Shown here: piece after piece, positions 58,434 to 64,000 of the stretch
Numbering within the stretch: position 1 is the stretch's first letter
Layout: each line of letters opens with the position of its first letter
NCBI RefSeq assembly: GCF_042678945.1
Contig: NZ_JBHTLM010000002.1
Span: 434,001-498,000 of the forward strand
Direction of reading: 5' to 3'
Source of the DNA: Fontibacillus puldeungensis
Lineage (GTDB): Bacteria > Bacillota > Bacilli > Paenibacillales > Paenibacillaceae
DNA length: 64,000 nucleotides
Notes under the pieces: generated by a model
Database searches by the model: none
The model's input: the letters and a program-made list of their open reading frames with translations, nothing else
What the model was told of the DNA's origin: nothing
Position numbers and translations under genes: made by a program

Positions 58434-59825
58434 ATGGATACGCTGCGTATTATTTTGAATGTAGCCGTGATGCTTGTGCTGATCGGTGCTCTGCTATGGA
58501 TGCAGAAGAAGCATATTTCTTTTACAAAACGGGTGTTCACCGGACTCGGGCTCGGACTCGTATTCGGGGTAATCCTTCAACTGGCATATGGTGCAGGCTC
58601 CGAGGTTATTGCGAAGTCAACGGACTGGTTTAATCTGGTGGGGCGCGGTTATGTAGGACTGCTGCAGATGATCGTCATTCCGCTTATCATGGTATCGATT
58701 ATATCGGCAATTATGAAGCTTAAGGGCAAGCAAAATCTAGGCAAAATGACTGCCCTTATCATCGCAGTGCTGCTCATTACGACGGCGATTGCTGCGACCG
58801 TAAGTATCGTTACGAGCCTTAGCTTCGGCTTGAAGGCAATTGAAATCCAGGCTGGTGAAAAAGAGCAGCAGCGTGGTGCAAAGCTGGAGGAGAAGCTGGT
58901 CGATGTCGAAGACAAAACGATTCCGCAGCAGGTGCTCGACTTCATTCCGACCAACCCGTTTGCAGATATGACCGGGGCGCGGAGCTCGTCCACACTGGCG
59001 GTCGTAATTTTCTCAGCTTTCATCGGGGTAGCGGTGCTTGGTCTTGATAAAAAGAAACCCGAGCAAGCCGAGAGCTTCCGAAAACTAGTGGAGGCGGTGT
59101 ACGCGGTCGTCATGCGGATTGTGACGCTCGTTTTGAGGCTTACGCCATACGGGATTTTAGCACTCATCACGAATGTAGGCGCTACGACAAACGCAGAGGA
59201 GATCATGAAGCTGATCAAGTTCGTAGGGGCCTCCTACGTTGCCTTGATCGTCATGTTCATCATCCATCTGATTTTGCTGGCCCTGTTCGGCTACAATCCG
59301 GTGCAATATGTACGGAAGGTGCTGCCGACGCTCGTGTTTGCCTTTACGTCGCGTTCAAGTGCAGCTACGATTCCGCTAAATGTCGAGACGCAGACGAAAC
59401 GCCTGGGCGTACCGGAGGGGATCGCTAATCTGTCGGCGTCGTTCGGAGCGACGATTGGGCAAAATGGCTGCGCCGGGATTTACCCGGCGATGCTGGCTGT
59501 CATGATCGCGCCGACGGTCGGAATCAACCCAATGAGTTGGGATTTCATCTTGACGCTGATCCTGGTCGTCACGATCAGTTCCTTTGGCGTAGCTGGTGTG
59601 GGCGGGGGCGCCACCTTCGCTTCGCTGATCGTGTTGTCGACGATGAACCTGCCGGTTGCACTCGCCGGCCTCTTGATCTCCGTAGAGCCGTTGATCGATA
59701 TGGGGCGCACCGCGCTTAATGTCAACGATTCCATTACAGCCGGCGTCATTACGAGCAAGGTGCTGGGCGAGAACGATCAGAAGGTATTCAACCGAAACGT
59801 AGACCTTGATGCTGTTCAGGCATAG
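58434..59825 (+). CDS. tcyP: L-cystine symporter, TcyP type
   Basis: A 463-residue dicarboxylate/amino-acid:cation symporter, equal in length to B. subtilis TcyP. It has about eight membrane segments with the family's reentrant loops: the serine-rich FTSRSSAATIPLN (about residues 303-315), SFGATIGQNGCAGIYPAML, and GVAGVGGGATFASLIVLSTMNLP. TcyP takes up L-cystine as a sulfur source. AGGGGGAG precedes the ATG. I saw no S-box riboswitch in the 168-bp leader, so sulfur control would have to be by a protein regulator. A terminator follows. Confidence 0.93.
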   Translation: MDTLRIILNVAVMLVLIGALLWMQKKHISFTKRVFTGLGLGLVFGVILQLAYGAGSEVIAKSTDWFNLVGRGYVGLLQMIVIPLIMVSIISAIMKLKGKQNLGKMTALIIAVLLITTAIAATVSIVTSLSFGLKAIEIQAGEKEQQRGAKLEEKLVDVEDKTIPQQVLDFIPTNPFADMTGARSSSTLAVVIFSAFIGVAVLGLDKKKPEQAESFRKLVEAVYAVVMRIVTLVLRLTPYGILALITNVGATTNAEEIMKLIKFVGASYVALIVMFIIHLILLALFGYNPVQYVRKVLPTLVFAFTSRSSAATIPLNVETQTKRLGVPEGIANLSASFGATIGQNGCAGIYPAMLAVMIAPTVGINPMSWDFILTLILVVTISSFGVAGVGGGATFASLIVLSTMNLPVALAGLLISVEPLIDMGRTALNVNDSITAGVITSKVLGENDQKVFNRNVDLDAVQA

Positions 59826-59850
59826 GTTGTAGAAATAAAATAATAATGCA

Positions 59851-59900
59851 AAAGAACCGCCGGATGAAGCATCTTCGGGGGTTCTTCTGCGTTGTTTTGG
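59851..59900 (+). terminator. Intrinsic terminator after the cystine symporter gene
   Basis: AAGAACC and CCG arms pair with CGG and GGTTCTT around a short inner GATGAAGCATCTT stem. The T-rich tail is interrupted (CTGCGTTGTTTTGG). Confidence 0.7.
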
Positions 59901-60035
59901 TATTATGTAATGAAAAGAGCATACCAGCGTATTAACATTCGGATGATTCAAAGGCAAGAAATTAGCCGATAGATGAGAGAAAAAAGAAGGCATTCGCAAA
60001 GAATCGTCCGAGTAAGCGAAAGGAGGGCGAGAGAC

Positions 60036-60626
60036 ATGCTACAGCAGCGCGCGCTGTATCCACCCCTGACGGAGAAGGACAAGCAGAAAAATCGAGCAAA
60101 GCCGGAAGCCGTGTCAGCCGACGAAGAGTTTGGCAATATTTTTGAGACCTACTATACCCGAATTTTTAAATATATACGTTACCGGGTAGATAGCGAATAT
60201 ACGGCCGAGGACTTGACCAGCCAGGTCTTTGAGAAGATGCTGACCAAACGCAGTACTTATCGGACCGATCGATCTCCGTTTGAGGTATGGCTGATTACCA
60301 TTGCCCGCAATACGGTAAATGATTATTTTCGAAGCCGGCGGCGGCAGAGATTGTTTTCTCTGGACCTGTTCAAAGACGCAGCATCACGCGATCAGGGGCC
60401 GGAATCCCGAACTATCGTCAAGGAAACCGAAAGGAACTTAAACCTGGCGATGAAATCGCTAAAGCTCAAGGAACGGCATATTCTGGCGCTTAAGTTCGGA
60501 GCCGGATTAAAAAATGTCCAGATTGCCGAATTGATGGAAATCAGCGAGAGCAACGTCGGTGTAATGTTATTTCGAGTTATGCAGAAATTGAAGCATGAAA
60601 TGGAAAGGATGGATAAAGATGAATAA
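60036..60626 (+). CDS. ECF-type RNA polymerase sigma factor
   Basis: A 196-residue sigma-70 family protein with region 2 (FETYYTRIFKYIRYRVDSEYTAEDLTSQVFEKML, about residues 34-67) and region 4 (LKERHILALKFGAGLKNVQIAELMEISESNVGVMLFRVMQKLK, about 144-186). It directs RNA polymerase to a small stress- or envelope-related regulon. The ATG at 60036 with AAAGGAGGG upstream is preferred; an in-frame ATG at 59973 would add 21 basic residues without homology. It overlaps the anti-sigma-like gene by 8 bp, the usual layout of an ECF pair. Confidence 0.9.
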   Translation: MLQQRALYPPLTEKDKQKNRAKPEAVSADEEFGNIFETYYTRIFKYIRYRVDSEYTAEDLTSQVFEKMLTKRSTYRTDRSPFEVWLITIARNTVNDYFRSRRRQRLFSLDLFKDAASRDQGPESRTIVKETERNLNLAMKSLKLKERHILALKFGAGLKNVQIAELMEISESNVGVMLFRVMQKLKHEMERMDKDE

Positions 60627-61584
60627 CCGTGAAAGTATTCGTCAGTTTAATAGCGATTTGGACGCCCATCTAAATGGACAAGTGAATTCAATGAGTGAAA
60701 CAAAGGAATACCAAGACCTGCTTGATATGGGCAAAATACTGGCTGCCGCCGATTTAGGAGCCGCAAGTCATAAAGAGGCTGTTAGAGGTCAGATTTCCGA
60801 GGGAGCTAACTCTCGGCAACCGGTTCGTACACATTCTCACCGGAAGCTAGCCGGAAGCTTGGCCGTGGCCGCATCATTCGCCGTTTTGCTTGGCACCCTG
60901 TTTACTCAGCCGTCGTTTGCAAGCGGGCTGCTGGACCGGATTATCACTACTGTGACGCTGGGCCATATTACGGCTTTCCAGGTTGCGTCTTCTAATGAAA
61001 ATTTGACGTATCAGATTCCAGAAGCATTGCAGGGTAAAGTATTTGACCATGATGGCAATCCGGTTAATAAGGTGAATGAGCATACGGGAACGCTTTATAC
61101 GGTAGATGGTCAGGAGATCAATGACATTAAAAACGGGAAAATTGTGACCAAGGCAGAAGCGGACAAACAGGAAGGTGTCCGTACCCGGACATTGACAGAT
61201 CTGGATCGCTTAAGTCAATATACCGATTTCAAGGTGAAATTGCCGGCTCATTTGCCTGAAGGTTATGCGTTTAGCCGCGCTGAGCAATATGTCGATGAGC
61301 AGGGGGGAGCTAGTCCTAAATACATCGATTTGTATTTCAGCAACGGCGATGCCGATAAGGAGTTTTCTATTCAGGAGCGGTATGCCGATGATGAAACCGC
61401 ATATGAATACTCTACAACCGGTACAGTTGAAAAGGCAAAAGTTAATGGTGTGGATGCCGTAATTACGGATGGACATTCGATCGACTGGGAAGCGGATGGA
61501 GTACTCTACAGTGTCGATGCCAAAGAAGTGGGTGAAGCTCTGGACAAGAGCGAACTGATCCAAATCGCCGAGTCGATGAAATAA
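60619..61584 (+). CDS. DUF4367 membrane protein, probable anti-sigma factor
   Basis: A 321-residue protein with a cytoplasmic N-terminus (about residues 1-72), one membrane segment (about 76-96, SLAVAASFAVLLGTLF) and an extracellular DUF4367-type domain at the C-terminus (KLPAHLPEGYAF ... KVNGVDAVITDGHSIDWEADGVLYSVDA). This layout and the 8-bp overlap with the sigma factor gene support an anti-sigma role, with the external domain as sensor. No zinc-binding anti-sigma H-x3-C-x2-C motif is visible in the N-terminus, so the sigma-binding part is divergent. AAAGGATGG lies before the ATG. Confidence 0.8.
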   Translation: MNNRESIRQFNSDLDAHLNGQVNSMSETKEYQDLLDMGKILAAADLGAASHKEAVRGQISEGANSRQPVRTHSHRKLAGSLAVAASFAVLLGTLFTQPSFASGLLDRIITTVTLGHITAFQVASSNENLTYQIPEALQGKVFDHDGNPVNKVNEHTGTLYTVDGQEINDIKNGKIVTKAEADKQEGVRTRTLTDLDRLSQYTDFKVKLPAHLPEGYAFSRAEQYVDEQGGASPKYIDLYFSNGDADKEFSIQERYADDETAYEYSTTGTVEKAKVNGVDAVITDGHSIDWEADGVLYSVDAKEVGEALDKSELIQIAESMK

Positions 61585-61610
61585 AGTACTGCTATAATCG
61601 CATCAACGAT

Positions 61611-61643
61611 AAAAACCGGTCCGCGTAAGCGGTCGGTTTTTTT
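61611..61643 (+). terminator. Intrinsic terminator of the sigma/anti-sigma operon
   Basis: AAAACCG-GT-CCGC pairs with GCGG-T-CGGTTTT around GTAA, followed by a T run. Confidence 0.9.
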
Positions 61644-61768
61644 GTCTGTAGAGCCCCTAAACACTACCACATCTCATACCAAGCCGTAGAGGTTAATCAT
61701 TCCTTGATACTTTTTGGTCTGACCGACGTATATATAATTATAATGCGGAAAGGTGGTGCATCTGCAGG

Positions 61769-62203
61769 ATGGATGCATGGGCGATTTGGTTGATCATCGC
61801 AGGAATATTGCTGATCTGTGAAATGCTTTCGCTTACGTTTTACTTGCTTTGGCTCAGTATCGGGGCGCTCGTTGGAGCGGCTGTTGCTTTCGTAGCTCCT
61901 GAAGCTTACTTCTGGCAGGTTGTCGCAGGCTGTTTGGTTGCTGTTGTTCTGACCGTATTTACCAAACCGCTTGTCCGTAAATATCGCGGGTCGAAAGGGT
62001 TTAGGGATATCGGTACCGAACTTATAGGTAAGCAGGGGGTAGTCGTCGAACCGATTGAGGAGGGGAAGAACGGGATCGTGAAGGTCGGCGGGGATACCTG
62101 GACCGCCACGTCTGCAGCACCGATCGGCAAGGATGAACTGGTACGGGTATTGAAACGAAGCAGTACAATTATCGAGGTAGAACGATGGGAGGACATTTAT
62201 TAA
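61769..62203 (+). CDS. NfeD-family membrane protein
   Basis: A 144-residue short-form NfeD protein with two or three hydrophobic segments (about residues 5-25, 28-44 and 48-66) and a C-terminal OB-fold (LIGKQGVVVEPI ... GIVKVGGDTWTATS). It lacks the ClpP-like protease domain of long NfeD proteins. Such proteins are almost always partnered with an SPFH/stomatin protein, here the next gene, whose ATG overlaps this stop by one base (TAATG). The pair probably organises membrane microdomains or controls membrane proteolysis. Confidence 0.92.
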   Translation: MDAWAIWLIIAGILLICEMLSLTFYLLWLSIGALVGAAVAFVAPEAYFWQVVAGCLVAVVLTVFTKPLVRKYRGSKGFRDIGTELIGKQGVVVEPIEEGKNGIVKVGGDTWTATSAAPIGKDELVRVLKRSSTIIEVERWEDIY

Positions 62204-63138
62204 TGGAATGGGCAATTATTGCGATCATTATCTTCGTTGTGGTTGTATTTATTTCACTTACGGTCAAGATCGTGCCCCAGCAAAGAGTCGGGGTTGTCGA
62301 GCGGCTTGGTAAGTTTAATCGGCTGCTGACGCCGGGGCTTAACATTTTGATCCCGATTATCGATCATGTGCGTTTGTACCACGATTTGCGGATTCAACAG
62401 ACTAACGTGCCGCCGCAAACCGTAATTACGAAGGATAACGTTCAGGTGCAGATCGATACGATTATTTTCTATCAGGTCGTTGGCCCGGAAGAAGCTACTT
62501 ATGGTATTTCCGACTATGTATATGGGGTGCGGAACATTACTACGGCAACGATGCGGCAAATTATCGGTAAGCTGGAGCTCGATGAAACACTGTCCGGCCG
62601 GGAAAAGATTTCGACGGAAATCCGGCTTGCGCTTGATGAAGCGACGGAGAAATGGGGCGTTCGGATCGAACGGGTAGAAGTCATCGACATCAAACCTCCG
62701 CTCGATATTCAAGAAGCAATGGATAAGCAAATGAAGGCGGAACGCAGCAAACGGGCGATCGTGCTTGAAGCGGAAGCCGCTAAGCAGGACATGATTCTTC
62801 GGGCTGAAGGGGATAAACAAAGTAAGATCCTGAAGGCGGAAGGCGATAAGGAAGCGCGGATTCGTGAAGCGGAAGGCTTGCGTCAGGCGCAGGAACTGGA
62901 AGGGCTCGGTCGCGCGAAAGCGATCGAAGCAGTCGCAGAAGCCGAAAAAGTGCGGATCGAAATGCTGCGTGATGCTGCACTGAATGAACAGGTGCTGGCA
63001 TATCAATCTTTTGACGCCTTGAAGGAAGTGGCCAAGGGACCGGCTAACAAAGTATTTATTCCTTCCAACGCCATCGAGACACTCGGCAGCCTCGGTGCGA
63101 TCGGCGAAATGTTTAAGAGCGGCAAGGCTGATAAATAG
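62203..63138 (+). CDS. SPFH/Band 7 (stomatin/QmcA-like) membrane protein
   Basis: A 311-residue protein with an N-terminal membrane segment (about residues 2-22), an SPFH/Band 7 domain (IVPQQRVGVVERLGKFNRLLTPGLN to about 195; GVRIERVEVIDIKPP) and an Ala/Glu/Lys-rich coiled coil (about 195-275) that mediates oligomerisation. It resembles QmcA/stomatin rather than the longer flotillins. It forms large membrane-bound assemblies with the NfeD partner. The ATG at 62203, with GGGAGG eight to nine bases upstream, is chosen over an in-frame ATG at 62185. Confidence 0.93.
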   Translation: MEWAIIAIIIFVVVVFISLTVKIVPQQRVGVVERLGKFNRLLTPGLNILIPIIDHVRLYHDLRIQQTNVPPQTVITKDNVQVQIDTIIFYQVVGPEEATYGISDYVYGVRNITTATMRQIIGKLELDETLSGREKISTEIRLALDEATEKWGVRIERVEVIDIKPPLDIQEAMDKQMKAERSKRAIVLEAEAAKQDMILRAEGDKQSKILKAEGDKEARIREAEGLRQAQELEGLGRAKAIEAVAEAEKVRIEMLRDAALNEQVLAYQSFDALKEVAKGPANKVFIPSNAIETLGSLGAIGEMFKSGKADK

Positions 63139-63144
63139 GCATGA

Positions 63145-63178
63145 CAAAGCGCGAGGTTCCTACCTCGCGCTTTTTCTT
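63145..63178. terminator. Intrinsic terminator of the nfeD-SPFH operon
   Basis: AAAGCGCGAGG pairs with CCTCGCGCTTT around TTCCTA, followed by TTCTTT. Confidence 0.92.
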
Positions 63179-63249
63179 TGATAGATACCGCTATAGGCAT
63201 CGTCGAGCTTACTGCTACCTTAGGATTTACGGTCACTTTAGGGGTTCAC

Positions 63250-63434
63250 TAGATGTATTTTGTGCAGTTAAACATGGCTTTATTGGACATTTCGAGCATT
63301 TAAATGCAAAAAGTACATTTAAATGGAACAAAACGCCTCTGCTAAGCAAAATTACTCAACTTTAGATGTATGTTTTACAATTAAAATCGAAAAATACACA
63401 ATTTTCCTGAAGATAGATGCACTTTTTACATTTA
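63250..63434. repeat. Four-palindrome intergenic array, family B, copy 4
   Basis: Units of 21 bp start at 63250, 63301, 63363 and 63414 (spacing 51, 62, 51 bp), identical to the copy at 31423. The order of centres is the same: TTTTG-type, AAAAAGT, TGTTTT-type, CTTTTT. It lies between the convergent SPFH and deacetylase genes. Confidence 0.9.
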
Positions 63435-63444
63435 GTTGTGATTA

Positions 63445-64000
63445 TTAACTTTTCTTGCTTGCCGCTTGCAACTCTTCCTCAAACGACATCAAACTTTTAG
63501 TCCCCCAGACGATTAATCGCTTCATCAGCAAGGGGTCTTGCGAGGCGTCTGTAATCCCGTTTTCAAAGGTAAAAGCGTAATCAAAGCCATTGCCTTTTAA
63601 AATGTCCACCGTAGTCTTGTCTCTAAATCCGTAAGGATAGGCAAATACCCGAACCTTGGAACGGAGATGCTTTTCAATGGTTTGCTTAGCGGACCTAATT
63701 TCATCAAGCTGATCCTCTCTGGTCAGTAGCGGCAGCGACTTATGGTTTTTCGTATGGGGCATAATGTCCCACCCACTGTGGTGCAGCAGCTTCGCTTGGT
63801 CCCAGTTGATATAGTTGTGGCCATCCATCCAATCGGTAATGACAAACAGAGTGGCGATATAGCCGTACTGCTTCATAATGGGGTAGGCTTCGGTATACGT
63901 ATTTTCATAACCGTCATCAAATGTAATCAATATTTGTTTCCCGTTGTTCTTGACTTTCCCCTGCAGAATCGCGCGAAACTGTTCTAGGCTAATCGTTTTG
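63445..64000 (-). CDS. Polysaccharide deacetylase, truncated by the window edge
   Basis: The C-terminal 184 residues of a CE4 (NodB-homology) enzyme whose start lies beyond the right edge. The frame is open to the edge (upstream residues read KTISLEQFRAILQGK before ILITFDDGYENTYTEA). Motif 1 (TFDDGY, both Asp) and motif 2 (IMPHTKNHKSLP, where S-H is replaced by P-H but the H-x3-H pattern is kept), and the motif 3 region AYPYGFRDK, are visible. It probably removes acetyl groups from N-acetylglucosamine in peptidoglycan or an extracellular polymer. It is convergent with the SPFH operon. Confidence 0.87.
   Translation of the reverse strand, partial: KTISLEQFRAILQGKVKNNGKQILITFDDGYENTYTEAYPIMKQYGYIATLFVITDWMDGHNYINWDQAKLLHHSGWDIMPHTKNHKSLPLLTREDQLDEIRSAKQTIEKHLRSKVRVFAYPYGFRDKTTVDILKGNGFDYAFTFENGITDASQDPLLMKRLIVWGTKSLMSFEEELQAASKKS

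Overview
The window looks like chromosomal DNA of a Paenibacillus-type, spore-forming, Gram-positive bacterium. The evidence is a Spo0M protein, LytR-CpsA-Psr and FIMAH-type surface proteins, lipoprotein-based maltodextrin uptake with maltose phosphorylase, AGGAGG ribosome sites with frequent GTG/TTG starts, and a purine riboswitch. No rRNA, tRNA, transposase, phage gene or CRISPR array was seen.

Layout. (1) 1-4.6 kb: the tail of an unidentified gene, a thioredoxin-like protein, Spo0M, a small protein kinase, and a MoxR ATPase/DUF58 pair. (2) 5.1-26.4 kb: an exopolysaccharide (EPS) island. A 15-kb operon encodes a deacetylase, a chain-length protein, a four-enzyme set matching UDP-2,3-diacetamido-glucuronic acid synthesis (oxidoreductase, dehydrogenase, acetyltransferase, aminotransferase), a flippase, a second deacetylase, three glycosyltransferases, a polymerase and the initiating sugar-phosphate transferase. 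It is flanked by two paralogous parallel beta-helix proteins, a FemAB-like acetyltransferase, an LCP-family attachment enzyme and an epimerase. A DUF4129 protein that would normally follow MoxR-DUF58 lies on the far side of the island. (3) 28-36.8 kb: a CBS/CNNM membrane protein, a guanine-type riboswitch upstream of an FAD-dependent dehydrogenase, a metallophosphoesterase lipoprotein and a 1179-residue secreted multidomain protein. (4) 37.3-56.6 kb: an alpha-glucan utilisation region with debranching enzyme, pullulanase, maltose phosphorylase, beta-phosphoglucomutase, LacI regulator, neopullulanase-type GH13, ABC importer (binding protein and two permeases, no ATPase), chemoreceptor and secreted amylase lipoprotein. 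Copies of a TGCAAACGTTT operator lie at most of its promoters. (5) 56.9-64 kb: MATE exporter, cystine symporter, ECF sigma/anti-sigma pair, NfeD/SPFH pair and a truncated polysaccharide deacetylase.

How the genes work together. Starch-like polymers would be cut outside the cell by the amylase lipoprotein and imported by the MalE/F/G-type transporter. Inside, they would be debranched and trimmed, and maltose would be split by phosphorolysis to glucose and beta-glucose-1-phosphate, which the mutase converts to glucose-6-phosphate. The LacI protein probably controls the set.

The most striking unexplained signal is two families of intergenic arrays. Each complete array has four imperfect palindromes at fixed centre-to-centre spacing: 51-72-51 bp in three copies of family A, and 51-62-51 bp (50-62-51 in one) in three complete copies of family B, with one half copy of B. 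The spacer sequence is variable but its length is constant. The second most interesting signal is a guanine-class aptamer whose terminator overlaps the ligand-binding core, predicting gene activation by ligand.
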